Source: Longimycelium tulufanense
Lineage (GTDB): Bacteria > Actinomycetota > Actinomycetes > Mycobacteriales > Pseudonocardiaceae
DNA length: 64,000 bases
Assembly: GCF_014645795.1 (NCBI RefSeq)
Contig: NZ_BMMK01000008.1
Coordinates: 40,067 to 104,066, forward strand
Reading direction: 5' to 3'
Position numbers and translations under genes: made by a program. The notes below the pieces were generated by a model that saw only the letters and a program-made list of their open reading frames with translations, was not told the DNA's origin and searched no databases. Shown here piece after piece: positions 9,334 through 18,257 of this stretch. The number at the start of each line of letters is the position of its first letter. Position 1 is the first letter of the stretch.

Positions 9334-10521
9334 CTATGAGCCTGGCCTGTGGGGCTCGGCAGCAATCGCCGCGGCACAGCGGTCGACCCGGGGGTCGTGC
9401 CAGAAAGCAGCGACCGCGCGAAGCCATCGCAGCTCGCTGTACGCGTCGGCGCCACCTTGGCTGACGAGATCCAGCGGTTTCCCCACGCGCTCGAGCCCCT
9501 GTTCCTGGGCGCGCAGGGCCACCTTCAACCAGCACGCTGTCGTGGCTGCCTCGGCTTGGTCGGGGCGCAGGCGTGTCTCGGCCATCGATGTCCGTATCCG
9601 GTCGAGGGCTTCGGGGGTGACCCATTCCCGCATACTCAGCAGGCCATCCCGGATCTCGATGAGCCTTCGGTGCAGGCGCAGACGGTTGTCCCGGAGTGTC
9701 AGCACGTCGAGAAGCCGTCGACGCGGCGGCTGTAGCGCGATGTTCGGCAGTGCCTCACACAAGGTTTTCCACAACGGGTAGAGCTTGTAGCAGTGCCACC
9801 ATGCCGCCACCGCCTGGATGAGGGGGAGGACGGCGGCGAGCGAGCATCCCACGGCGATGCCGATCGAGTGGATCGACGAGATGTAGAGGCCGAACGGGAG
9901 CAGCGTGGGCGATGCCGAGAACAGCGCTGCGAACCGGCTCCCGAGGAAGATGAGGAACGTGCTGGTGGCGATGCCCAGCAACGCGATCGCCAGGCGCAGG
10001 ACCCTCGAGTCCGTCCGGGCGATATGGCGCCAGAACAACACCGATGCCCATGCCGTGACCAGCAGCATGTACACCAGGTAGACGACCCAGTAAACGATGT
10101 GCGCGCTGAAAACGCCGGGAACGGGCAGGAATCGTTGCCGGGTCGGAACGCCCTGGGCGATGGTGATCGAGAAGGTGACCGCCATCGTCACGACGGTGAA
10201 CAGGCTGGAAAAGATCCGGAAGCGACGCCACGGTGCGGTTCTGAAGTCGTGCGTCGGGGGCCTGCGGATGGCGAAGTCGAGGAGGAGCGTGGCGACCCCG
10301 ACCGCCATCAGGCTGGAGATCAGGCTCGTGATCTGGGGGATGCCCGTGAGCTCCCTGGCCACGCGCGCCACCGGTTTCTGGAGCATGAGTAGCCCCGAGC
10401 CCAGCATCAACAGCGTGAACCAAAGGGGGCGTTGCTCCCGCACCCGGACGGCGGGAATGCGCACGAGCACCACGGTCCAGCAGAGAACGAGGAGAATGAA
10501 ACGGATCACTTCCGCGTGCAC
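9334..10521 (-). CDS. Membrane protein of the DUF6545 / MAB_1171c type
   Basis: 395 residues. About seven hydrophobic helices fill residues 1-240 (first: FILLVLCWTVVLV), followed by a cytoplasmic, Arg-rich helical half containing LYPLWKTLCEALPNIAL and a run of charged residues. This layout matches the actinobacterial MAB_1171c family, called putative transporters although no transport has been shown to my knowledge. Start is GTG at 10519-10521 with GAGGGG upstream. Such genes often lie beside small regulatory proteins and ImmA-type genes; the neighbours here are a Cys/His-containing hypothetical and an amidohydrolase. Confidence 0.72.
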   Translation of the reverse strand: MHAEVIRFILLVLCWTVVLVRIPAVRVREQRPLWFTLLMLGSGLLMLQKPVARVARELTGIPQITSLISSLMAVGVATLLLDFAIRRPPTHDFRTAPWRRFRIFSSLFTVVTMAVTFSITIAQGVPTRQRFLPVPGVFSAHIVYWVVYLVYMLLVTAWASVLFWRHIARTDSRVLRLAIALLGIATSTFLIFLGSRFAALFSASPTLLPFGLYISSIHSIGIAVGCSLAAVLPLIQAVAAWWHCYKLYPLWKTLCEALPNIALQPPRRRLLDVLTLRDNRLRLHRRLIEIRDGLLSMREWVTPEALDRIRTSMAETRLRPDQAEAATTACWLKVALRAQEQGLERVGKPLDLVSQGGADAYSELRWLRAVAAFWHDPRVDRCAAAIAAEPHRPGS

Positions 10522-10575
10522 AGTCGAACCCCTCGTTCCACACCCGGGTCAGTCACCAGCCGCAAGAATCCTGCC

Positions 10576-10797
10576 ATGATCACCTGTCACGAGACTGTGA
10601 GGACGACCACGTGCTCGAGGTGCGGAGCAAATCCCGCTCCGACTCGTCAGGTGCACCAGTCGGCGGACCTGGTGGAAGGCCGTTGGTGGCAACCGGGCTG
10701 CCGGCAACGGGTGGGCGGGCCGGGGCCTGGCCTCGTATGGTCGGCCGGCATGTGGGCGCGTCGTCAGGTCAGCGCTCGACGCGTGTGGGGCTGTTGA
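10576..10797 (+). CDS. Possible small zinc-finger-like protein, 73 residues
   Basis: A short frame from ATG 10576 encodes a product with Cys-rich spacing (TCHE, TTCSRCG, WWQPGC) suggestive of a small zinc-binding fold. No convincing ribosome site precedes it and the C-terminal third is low complexity, so it may be chance. It lies in the 410-base gap between the DUF6545-like gene and the hypothetical gene at 10933; nothing else is seen in that gap. Confidence 0.25.
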   Translation: MITCHETVRTTTCSRCGANPAPTRQVHQSADLVEGRWWQPGCRQRVGGPGPGLVWSAGMWARRQVSARRVWGC

Positions 10798-10932
10798 CGG
10801 CGACGGGCGGCGGCGGGCCGGTCGCACGGTTGATCGGTGGTGGAGCGTCCGGGTGGCGGCAGGTCCTTTCGTTGTGGCCCGAAAGGGCGGCAAATCTTTC
10901 AGATTCGCCGGATCGGACCATGGCTGCGGGGA

Positions 10933-11679
10933 GTGACGGCGAAACCACGTAGTGCGACCATGTTTCGCGTGCACCTCTGCGAGGCGCCGACCCGGAAAGG
11001 GTGGCCCTGCCGCCGGCGCGTGCGGCCGGCGACCGGACCGTGCCATCTGCACCGTGATCTGCAGGCCAACCAGCTGCCCACGGATGGGGCGCGGCCCACC
11101 TGGACGGTGCCCGCGCAACGGCTGGTGGGCGAGACGTGCCGGGCCACTCTGCCCCCGCCGAGGACCGGCCTCGTCCTGCCCACGCCCCGGCGCCTCGAGG
11201 AGCGCTCCCAGTGCGCGGCCGTAGCGGAGCGAGCGGCGAGCATCGTGTGGCGGCGTGCTGCGACGCAGCGCTATACGCGGGTCGTCGGCACTCCGATCTG
11301 GGAGACGTTGTGCACCGGGCGGGCGGCGTTGCGCTGCCGGCGGCTGGCCGTGATCGCCCGCGGTCTCCTGGCCCTGCGCACCAGAAGCCGCGCCGCGGCA
11401 GGCACCCTGGTGCACCAGGTGTTACGGCTACGCCGGAACTCCACGATCGAACGGTTCGCGGCAGCACGCATCGGCGAGCGCATCGGCGTACCCGGGCGCG
11501 AAGGCGTGGCAGCGACCGCCCGGGCGTTACAGGCACTGGGAATCCTGCTGTGCACCTCGGACAACGACCTCACTTCCTGCGCCTGTCTCCGCGACGTCGC
11601 CGACACGGTCGAGATGATCGAGGCCGAGCTGTCGGAGTTCCTCTGGCGAGCCGCCCTCGACGAGCTGACCCAGCCCTGA
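10933..11679 (+). CDS. Hypothetical protein with a Cys/His-rich N-terminus
   Basis: About 248 residues from GTG 10933; ATG at 10960 is an equally possible start, and none has a good ribosome site. Near the N-terminus CEAPTRKGWPC is followed by GPCHLHRD, giving three Cys and two His in 33 residues, a likely small metal-binding motif. The remainder is Arg- and Ala-rich and helical, ending with an acidic helix (VADTVEMIEAELSEFLW). Codon use and the C-terminal part look like a genuine protein. I do not recognise the family. It converges on the ABC operon at 11727. Confidence 0.55.
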   Translation: MTAKPRSATMFRVHLCEAPTRKGWPCRRRVRPATGPCHLHRDLQANQLPTDGARPTWTVPAQRLVGETCRATLPPPRTGLVLPTPRRLEERSQCAAVAERAASIVWRRAATQRYTRVVGTPIWETLCTGRAALRCRRLAVIARGLLALRTRSRAAAGTLVHQVLRLRRNSTIERFAAARIGERIGVPGREGVAATARALQALGILLCTSDNDLTSCACLRDVADTVEMIEAELSEFLWRAALDELTQP

Positions 11680-11726
11680 CGACCGCCCACGAATCGGCCA
11701 GCGCTGTGCCCGGGGCCCGGACCCGG

Positions 11727-13553
11727 TCACGACACCGACGTCGCGTCCGCAACGTCCCGGTACGGAAGTCTTGGCGCGGCGTGCACGAGCTGCCGGGCGA
11801 CCGGCGTCCGTGGTGACTCGAGCACCTCCCGGGTCGGCCCGGTCTCGCACACTCGGCCGTCCGCCAGCACCGCGACCCGGTCGGCGACGGACGCCACGAC
11901 GCCGAGATCGTGGCTGATGAACACCATCGCCAGCCCGAGTTCGGTACGGAGATCGGCGAGGAGGTCGAGCACGACCGCCTGCACCGAAACGTCGAGGGCG
12001 GAGGTGATCTCGTCACAGACGAGCACCTCGGGCCGTGCGGCGAGCGCACGGGCGAGGGCGACCCGCTGGCGCTCACCGCCCGAGAGCTCACCGGGCCGGC
12101 GAGCCGCCACGGCCGTCGGCAGCCGAACCTGGTCGAGCAGCTCCACCGCCTCGGCCACGGCCTGCCGCGCGCTGCGGCGACGCAAGATCCGCGCGGGTCG
12201 GGCAACCTGCTCCCCGACCGTTCGCGACGGGTCGAGCGTATCGGCCGGATTCTGTGGAACAAGCTGGATCCGTCGTCGTTGGTCACGGCGGCGGTGGCGC
12301 ACCGACCGCCCGAGAATGGTTCCCCCGAGCCGAACCGTGCCCGCGGTAGGTCGGTGAAGGCCGACGATGCACCGCGCGATCGTGCTCTTCCCGCTCCCGG
12401 AGGCACCGAGCAGCGCGACGCACTCGTCCCGATCGAGGGAGAAGGAGATGCCGGCGGCCGCCACCACCTGCCGTCGCCGCGTCCGGTGCACGGCGTGGAG
12501 GTCTTCCACCACCAGCAAAGTGTTCGCCGGGCTCGGCGAGGTCCGCGGCGACGGTGTCGAGACACGCCGCACCGTGGGCGCGGACACAACCACCGACCCG
12601 GTCCGCTCCGAGTTCAGGCACGCCACCCGGTGCTGGGTTCCGACGTGTGCCGGAGGTGGCGGGGCGTCCAGACAGAGACGTTCGACAAGCCCGCACCGTG
12701 GCGCGAACGAGCAGCCCGATGGCCGCGCCCCCACCGGCGGCACAACGCCGGGGAGCCCCGCCGAACCGCGGGCACGCCGTGGATCGGGAACCGCATCAAT
12801 CAACGCCGCCGTGTAGGGATGCCGAGGTTGCGACAGCAACGTGCTGGTCGGCCCCTCCTCAACGACCCGGCCGGCGTAGAGCACGGCGAGCCGGTCGGCG
12901 ATGCCGGCGACAGCGGCGATGTCGTGGGTCACGTACAGGATGCCGCAGCCCGCTTCATCCCGGAGCCGGCGCAACTGGGCGAGCAGGTCCGCCTGCGTGA
13001 TCACGTCGAGCCCGGTCGTGGGTTCGTCGAGAACGAGCAACCGTGGCTCGTTGACCACCGCCTGGGCGAGGGTGACCCGTTGTTGCTGTCCACCGGAGAT
13101 CTGATGCGGCCACCGACGCAGAAACGACGGGTCCCCGGGTAACTCCGCCCGCCGGAGCGCACGCATGGCCCGGGTGTCGATGGTCTCGTCCCGCCGGTCG
13201 TGATGCGCCCGTGCCACCTCGGCGACCTGTCGGCCCACCCGCATGGCCGGATTGAGCGCGAGCACGGGATCCTGGGGAACGTAGGCGACGATCCGGCCGA
13301 GGTGTTGTCTTCGCTCGGCCGGGGTGACGTGCAACATCGGCGTTCCCGCGACGGTCACCCGGCCAGCGGTGGCCCGGGTTCCCGGCGGGGTCTCGCCCAG
13401 CAGCGCCAGCGCGAGGGTCGTCTTGCCGGAGCCGGACTCGCCCACGACCCCGAGCACCTCGCCGGGTAACACGGTGAGATCGACATGGTCGAGCAGGGCC
13501 CCGCCGGGCGCCTCGACCCGCACACCCACGACCTCGGCGATCGCCCCGGTCAT
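11727..13553 (-). CDS. Fused dual ATP-binding subunit of a peptide/nickel-type ABC importer
   Basis: 608 residues comprising two complete OppD/OppF-like nucleotide-binding domains in one chain. Domain 1: Walker A GESGSGKTT (about 38-46), signature ISGGQQQR, Walker B LLVLDEPTTGLD, then the oligopeptide-type C-terminal extension with clustered Cys (SFAPRCGLVERLC). Domain 2: Walker A GASGSGKST, signature LSGGERQR, Walker B VLVCDEITSALD. Powers import with the two permeases encoded upstream. ATG at 13551-13553 overlaps the stop of the permease gene by four bases (ATGA), so translation is probably coupled. Last gene of the cobalamin-riboswitch-led operon. Confidence 0.93.
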   Translation of the reverse strand: MTGAIAEVVGVRVEAPGGALLDHVDLTVLPGEVLGVVGESGSGKTTLALALLGETPPGTRATAGRVTVAGTPMLHVTPAERRQHLGRIVAYVPQDPVLALNPAMRVGRQVAEVARAHHDRRDETIDTRAMRALRRAELPGDPSFLRRWPHQISGGQQQRVTLAQAVVNEPRLLVLDEPTTGLDVITQADLLAQLRRLRDEAGCGILYVTHDIAAVAGIADRLAVLYAGRVVEEGPTSTLLSQPRHPYTAALIDAVPDPRRARGSAGLPGVVPPVGARPSGCSFAPRCGLVERLCLDAPPPPAHVGTQHRVACLNSERTGSVVVSAPTVRRVSTPSPRTSPSPANTLLVVEDLHAVHRTRRRQVVAAAGISFSLDRDECVALLGASGSGKSTIARCIVGLHRPTAGTVRLGGTILGRSVRHRRRDQRRRIQLVPQNPADTLDPSRTVGEQVARPARILRRRSARQAVAEAVELLDQVRLPTAVAARRPGELSGGERQRVALARALAARPEVLVCDEITSALDVSVQAVVLDLLADLRTELGLAMVFISHDLGVVASVADRVAVLADGRVCETGPTREVLESPRTPVARQLVHAAPRLPYRDVADATSVS

Positions 13554-14398
13554 TGTCGCCCTCCTTCGATTGCCGCCGGCGTGCCCCCGTAACGACGGCC
13601 CGGTTGGGTGAGGGCGTCGGCGGTGACGTTGACCCCGACCGCGAGCACCGCGATGCACAACGCCGGAGCGAGCACCGCCCACGGCTGCAACAGCAGCCCC
13701 GAACGGTTCTCCGCGATCATCAGGCCCCAATCCGCCAATGGCGGCTGCAGCCCGAGACCGAGGAAGTTCGCGGTGCCCACCAACGAGATCGCCGTCGTGA
13801 TCCGCACCCCGGCATCGGCGAGCAGCGGTTTGGTGATGTTGGGCAGTATTTCGCGACAGGCGATCGCTGCGATTCGCTCCCCACGGGCAGTGGCGGCCTC
13901 CACCCAACCACGCACGGACACCTCCAGCGCCGCGGTGCGTACCACGCGCGCGATGCCGGGAATGTTGGCCAGCCCCACAGCCGCGACGATCACGACGGCG
14001 CCCCGACCGCTCCCCGTCGCCAGCACGGCGAGGACAAGGAACGGTGGTAGCGCGAGCAGGACGTCCAACGGCCGCATCAACGCGGTCTCAACGGGACCAG
14101 GCGCGAGCGCCGCAACCAGCCCGATCGCGCCGCCGACCAGATATGCCAGTCCCAGCGCGGCACACGACAACAGGAGCATGCTCCGCCCACCGTGCAGCAG
14201 CCGGCTGAGCACGTCCCGGCCCAGCTGATCGGTGCCCAGCCATGCCTCCGATGTTGGTGCGACGAACGCGGCACCGACCCGCTCGGCCGCCCCATGGGGC
14301 GCGACGAACGGGCCCACAAGAGCGAGCGCAAGGATCACGACCACGGCGAGGGCACCGGCACCACCTGCCGGCCCCAGCGCCCGCGACAACCGGCGCAT
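13550..14398 (-). CDS. ABC importer permease, DppC/NikC type
   Basis: 282-residue inner-membrane permease with about six helices. The DppC-type landmarks are present: HGAAERVGAAFVAPT... preceding LGTDQLGRDVLSRLLHG near residue 60, and the EAA-like loop (VEAATARGERIAAIACREILPN) at the ATPase interface. The start is ATG 14398, two bases after the DppB-type gene's stop. Pairs with the 14401-15357 product to form the channel. Confidence 0.92.
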   Translation of the reverse strand: MRRLSRALGPAGGAGALAVVVILALALVGPFVAPHGAAERVGAAFVAPTSEAWLGTDQLGRDVLSRLLHGGRSMLLLSCAALGLAYLVGGAIGLVAALAPGPVETALMRPLDVLLALPPFLVLAVLATGSGRGAVVIVAAVGLANIPGIARVVRTAALEVSVRGWVEAATARGERIAAIACREILPNITKPLLADAGVRITTAISLVGTANFLGLGLQPPLADWGLMIAENRSGLLLQPWAVLAPALCIAVLAVGVNVTADALTQPGRRYGGTPAAIEGGRQ

Positions 14399-14400
14399 CG

Positions 14401-15357
14401 CTACCCACCCGTCCGCAGTTTCGGCACGAGCGCGACCACCAGGAGGTCGGCAAGGGTGTAGATGGCGAGCGTGCACACTGCCATGGCGAACGCCAATGCC
14501 TGCACCACAGGCACGTCGCGGCTGATGATCGCCTGCACCAGCTCATGGCTGATGCCGGGATAAGCAAACACCTGCTCGACCACGACGATTCCGCCGACCA
14601 GCCACGAGATGCTGCCGGCGAGGAGCTGCAGCGCCGGCCCGAGCGCGTTGGGCACCACGTACCGCCACACCACCCGCCGCTCCGGGATTCCGTGGAGCCT
14701 TGCGACCCGGACGAAGTCGGCGCGCACGACCTCCGACGTCCGTGCCCGAACCATCCGGATCGACTGGCCCGCCATCACCGACAGCAGGCTCAGCACCGGC
14801 AGCACGAGAATCTCGGGTCGGGCGAGCGGGCTCGTTCCCGGTGGTACCAACGACACCGCCGGCAGCAGACCCGCGATGAGCGCGAACACGGCGATGAGCA
14901 GGGTGGCGGCCACGAACTCGGGCAACGCCTGCGCGGCAACCGCGACACCGGACACCACCCGGTCGCCCGGCCGACCCTGCCGGATCCCGGACCACAGGCC
15001 CAACCCGACGGCGACCGGCACCAGCAGCACGGTCGCGGTCCCCGCGAGCACGAGCGTGTTTCCCAGGCGGGAACCGATGACGTCGGTCACCGACCGGCCG
15101 CTCACCAGCGAGCTGCCGAGGTCCCCCTGCAGCAGGCCACCGATCCACCCCAGATAGCGCTGCGGCCACGGAACATCCAGCCCCAGCTCGGCACGCAGCG
15201 CGGCCAGCTGTTCCGGGGTGCCGCCACCCGAGGAAGCGGAACGGGTCAGAATCACGTCCGCGGCGTCGCCCGGGAGCAGATCCGTCCCCACGAACACCAG
15301 TAACGACACGGCGCAGGTGGCGGCGATACCGGCAAGGGATCGCCGAATGCACAGCAT
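14401..15357 (-). CDS. ABC importer permease, DppB/NikB type
   Basis: 318-residue inner-membrane permease. An N-terminal helix (IAATCAVSLLVFVGTDLLPGD) is followed by the DppB-type extracytoplasmic segment (LRAELGLDVPWPQRYLGWI), several helices and the EAA loop (FVRVARLHGIPERRVVWRYVVPNAL). ATG at 15355-15357 gives a typical N-terminus but has a weak ribosome site; 43 bases separate it from the binding-protein gene. Confidence 0.92.
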   Translation of the reverse strand: MLCIRRSLAGIAATCAVSLLVFVGTDLLPGDAADVILTRSASSGGGTPEQLAALRAELGLDVPWPQRYLGWIGGLLQGDLGSSLVSGRSVTDVIGSRLGNTLVLAGTATVLLVPVAVGLGLWSGIRQGRPGDRVVSGVAVAAQALPEFVAATLLIAVFALIAGLLPAVSLVPPGTSPLARPEILVLPVLSLLSVMAGQSIRMVRARTSEVVRADFVRVARLHGIPERRVVWRYVVPNALGPALQLLAGSISWLVGGIVVVEQVFAYPGISHELVQAIISRDVPVVQALAFAMAVCTLAIYTLADLLVVALVPKLRTGG

Positions 15358-15400
15358 CAGGAAGGGATGGTGTCTGCCCGGACCCGCCGTCAGTAACGGG

Positions 15401-17005
15401 TCACGAGGCAAGCCAGACCTCCCGATAGCTGCCCCACCGGTCCGACGAGACCGTCGCACCGCGAAGACCACCGACCCGCGGGCTCGCCCCGTCGATCCAC
15501 TTCGCGAACGAGTGCACGACGTACCCGCCCTCGTCCCACAGCTCCCGCTGCAGCTCCGCGTAGCGCTCCTTGCGCAACGCCGGATCCATGGTGGCGCGAG
15601 CCTGGAAGAAGCGCCGGTCCCAGTCGGGTCGCCGCCACGCCGTCTCGTTCTGGCCGGACTCCGACACCAGTGCCTGGCCGAAGAACCAGTCCAGCGAGTA
15701 GTTCCCCCAGCCAGTCTGGGTGAACGGCTGCTTGGTCCACACCTCGGTCCAGTAGGAGTCGGCGGGCGACTTCGCCAGCTCGACGGTGATGCCGGCCCGC
15801 TTCGCGTGCTCGACGAAAAGTGTTGCCGCCTCGACGAAACCCGGTGTCACGTCCGAGGTGTGCAGCGTGACCCGTAGATCTTCCTTGCCCGCCTTCCGCA
15901 ACAGCGCACGAGCCTTGTCCGGGTCGTAGGCCCGCTGCGGAAGGTCATCGTTGTACAACGGTGCGCCCTTGCCGTAGAGGTCGTTGCCAACCTCCCCGTA
16001 TCCGGCGAACACCGTGTCGACGATCTCTTGCCGGTCAACCGAAAGCTTGATCGCCTCGCGCACCGCGGGATCGGTGAACGGCTCCCGGTCGATCAACATG
16101 TTGAAGGCGTGGAACCGGCCCAGCGGCGAGGACACGATCGCCACCTGTCCGGTCTTCTCCTGCGCCCGGGCCTGCGTCCACGGCACCTCGTGCGCGATCT
16201 CGGCCTCGCCGCCGAGCAACGCGTTCAGCCGGGTGTCCGCCTGCGAGACAAAGATGATCTCAAGCTCGTCGAGGTAGGGGAGGTCGTTCTCCCAGTAGTC
16301 GTCGTTGCGGGACAACGCCACCCGATCCCCGGGTTCCCAACGGGAGAACCGGAACGGTCCGGTGCCGACCGGGGGCTCGTCGTTGGAGAACTCGGTGGCA
16401 CCGTCCTGGATGACATAGACGTACCAGCCGGCCAGCACCGACGGGAGATCCGCGATGGGCTCGCGCATCGGCAACCGCACCGTGCGGGCGTCCAGCTTGC
16501 GTAGGCCCGCGGCGTCCACCATCGCCAGGTCGAGCGCGCCGGGGAACTTGTTCGCCGGGTCCAGCAGGTGCCGGATGGAGTGGAGCAGGTCGTCGGCGGA
16601 CAACCGCTTCCCGTCGTGCCAGCGAACGCCGTCACGCAGCCGGATCGTCCACTCCGAACCATCGGCGTTCGGCTCGATCACCTCCGCGAGCCGGTTGCGC
16701 ACGGTGAGATCGTCGTCGTAGGCGCACAGCTTGTCGAAGAGGTTCTTCATCACCATGCCGCCGCCCCACGACGCCGCGACGAAGGGGTGCAGGGTGTCAT
16801 CGCTGGAGCTGTTCCCGGACACCACCGCGCGCAGGTGCCCACCACGGCGTGGTTCCCCCTGCGCGGCCGGGAGGCCACCACCGGAGGAACACCCGACCAG
16901 GGAACCACCGAGGACCAACGCGGAGGACGCGCCCAGTACCCCGAGGAAACCCCGACGACTCAACGAGTGTCCGGCACGTCCGGACAGCAGGTCAGAACGA
17001 TTCAT
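15401..17005 (-). CDS. Solute-binding lipoprotein of a peptide/nickel-type ABC importer
   Basis: 534 residues, SBP_bac_5 family. The N-terminus has a twin-arginine-like SRRGFL followed by a hydrophobic stretch and the lipobox LVGC, so it is probably exported folded and anchored by lipid. Family landmarks include WTIRLRDGVRWHDGKRLSADD and the PVGTGPFRF segment. ATG at 17003-17005 has GAGGCGG upstream. First gene of a four-gene operon (binding protein, two permeases, dual ATPase) preceded by a cobalamin riboswitch, so expression should fall when cobalamin is plentiful. That suggests cobalt, a corrinoid or a corrinoid precursor as the substrate; the protein family alone would suggest peptides or nickel. 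Confidence 0.92.
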   Translation of the reverse strand: MNRSDLLSGRAGHSLSRRGFLGVLGASSALVLGGSLVGCSSGGGLPAAQGEPRRGGHLRAVVSGNSSSDDTLHPFVAASWGGGMVMKNLFDKLCAYDDDLTVRNRLAEVIEPNADGSEWTIRLRDGVRWHDGKRLSADDLLHSIRHLLDPANKFPGALDLAMVDAAGLRKLDARTVRLPMREPIADLPSVLAGWYVYVIQDGATEFSNDEPPVGTGPFRFSRWEPGDRVALSRNDDYWENDLPYLDELEIIFVSQADTRLNALLGGEAEIAHEVPWTQARAQEKTGQVAIVSSPLGRFHAFNMLIDREPFTDPAVREAIKLSVDRQEIVDTVFAGYGEVGNDLYGKGAPLYNDDLPQRAYDPDKARALLRKAGKEDLRVTLHTSDVTPGFVEAATLFVEHAKRAGITVELAKSPADSYWTEVWTKQPFTQTGWGNYSLDWFFGQALVSESGQNETAWRRPDWDRRFFQARATMDPALRKERYAELQRELWDEGGYVVHSFAKWIDGASPRVGGLRGATVSSDRWGSYREVWLAS

Positions 17006-17114
17006 GGCCGCCTCACACACCCGTGACGAGTGGCGGGGCGAACCGGAGAACAACAACGACGGAACGGCGCGGGGCGCGCGGGGCTACGGCCGAGCATCTC
17101 ACCCTTCTCCATCC

Positions 17115-17300
17115 TCGTGGAACCAAACGGGTATGCCGCCGCGGCCGGTCTCCTGGCTCCCAGATCGCCGTGCCCCTCCGCCTTCCCACACCGGAACCGG
17201 CGCAGTGGCGTCCGTGGAGGGACACTCCCTGGTTACAGTGGCGGGACCGCACCGGATTCGCACCGGTTTCCCGTACACCGCAGCGGCGTGACCATAACCC
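17115..17300 (-). promoter_or_regulatory. Cobalamin riboswitch upstream of the ABC importer operon
   Basis: Read on the minus strand, the conserved core elements occur in order: GGGAAACCGGTGCGAATCC, then GGTCCCGCCACTGTAA (GCCACTGT at 17235-17242), the GGGAAGGCGG region, and the B12 box AGCCAGGAGACCGGCC (17143-17158). These are the diagnostic elements of the AdoCbl riboswitch class. It lies about 110-140 bases before the ATG of the solute-binding protein on the same strand. Boundaries are approximate. I could not tell from sequence whether the expression platform works on transcription or on translation. Confidence 0.92.
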
Positions 17301-17589
17301 AGCAGCGGGTGACGACATCAGGGGTCTTGGTCACGATCAGATCACGATCGGGAACGTATTGTTCCTATTGGTGATCTGCTCACCATTTGAATCGAATGAG
17401 GCGTTGCCCGGTTTCACAGGGCGGGGAAAATGTGAATGTCTATACAAATTTGTCGGCGTGGCCAAGGGTGGAAGAAGTGCGGTACCTCTTCCGTTCGAAC
17501 GGTCTCAACGGCCGGTGGACGAGGTTCTGGCACACCTGTGTGCGGTTCACCTCCCGGCGACGACCTCACGCCTGCCTTTCGATGCGGCG

Positions 17590-18135
17590 CTAGTCGGGCA
17601 GGGCCTCAGCGAGCAGGGGGACCTGCTCGACCGCCCAGGGGCTGAGCACCCACGGTGCACGCTTGGCCAGGTCGGCGAACTCGGCCCACGGTGTCCACCG
17701 CCACTCGACGACCTCGTCCGGGTTGGGCCGCGGCTGCTCGTCGCTGGTGGCCAGGAACACCGGACACACCTCGTTCTCCACGGTGCCGTCGGCGGCGGTC
17801 GCGCGGTAGGAGAAGTCGGGCAGCACCAGCTCCACCGTGCGCAACGCAAGGCCCAACTCCTGCTGGGCCCGCCGGCGCACCGCGTTCGGGAGCGGCTCGC
17901 TCGGGGCCGGATGCCCGCAGAAGGAGTTCGTCCACACCCCCGGCCAGGTCTGCTTGCCCAGTGCGCGTCGGGTGACGAGCAGGTTCGCCGCGTCGTCGAA
18001 CACGTAGCAGGAGAACCCGAGGTGCAGCGGCGTGTCCGGCCCGTGCACGCGATGTTTCTCCGCCGCGCCAACGGGTTGCCGCCGCTCGTCGAGCAGGACC
18101 ACCAACTCGGTCCGCACCCCGGCGACCTCGGCCAT
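17590..18135 (-). CDS. idi: Isopentenyl-diphosphate delta-isomerase, type I
   Basis: 181-residue cytosolic enzyme interconverting isopentenyl and dimethylallyl diphosphate, the isoprenoid building blocks. It is a Nudix-fold protein of the normal length. Active-site segments are visible: TNSFCGHP with the catalytic Cys (about residue 72), the RRAQQELG Nudix-like helix, and ENEVCPVF with the catalytic/metal Glu. ATG at 18133-18135 follows GGAGGGGA. It is divergent from the Lrp-family gene, with 122 bases between their starts. Confidence 0.95.
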   Translation of the reverse strand: MAEVAGVRTELVVLLDERRQPVGAAEKHRVHGPDTPLHLGFSCYVFDDAANLLVTRRALGKQTWPGVWTNSFCGHPAPSEPLPNAVRRRAQQELGLALRTVELVLPDFSYRATAADGTVENEVCPVFLATSDEQPRPNPDEVVEWRWTPWAEFADLAKRAPWVLSPWAVEQVPLLAEALPD

Positions 18136-18257
18136 TGCCTTCCCCTCCGTACTCGTGTCCGGTCGGCCCAGCCTACGTCGTGGCCGGCGCCGTCGCCCGA
18201 CCCGCACGCCGGACCGGTGGTTTGCCGCCGTTGCGGACCGGGCGGGATGATGCGGGG

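Noticed and set aside
17387-17593. 68-residue open frame on the plus strand upstream of the riboswitch region
   Set aside because: No ribosome site, no recognisable sequence, and it overlaps the likely promoter of the riboswitch transcript and the end of idi.
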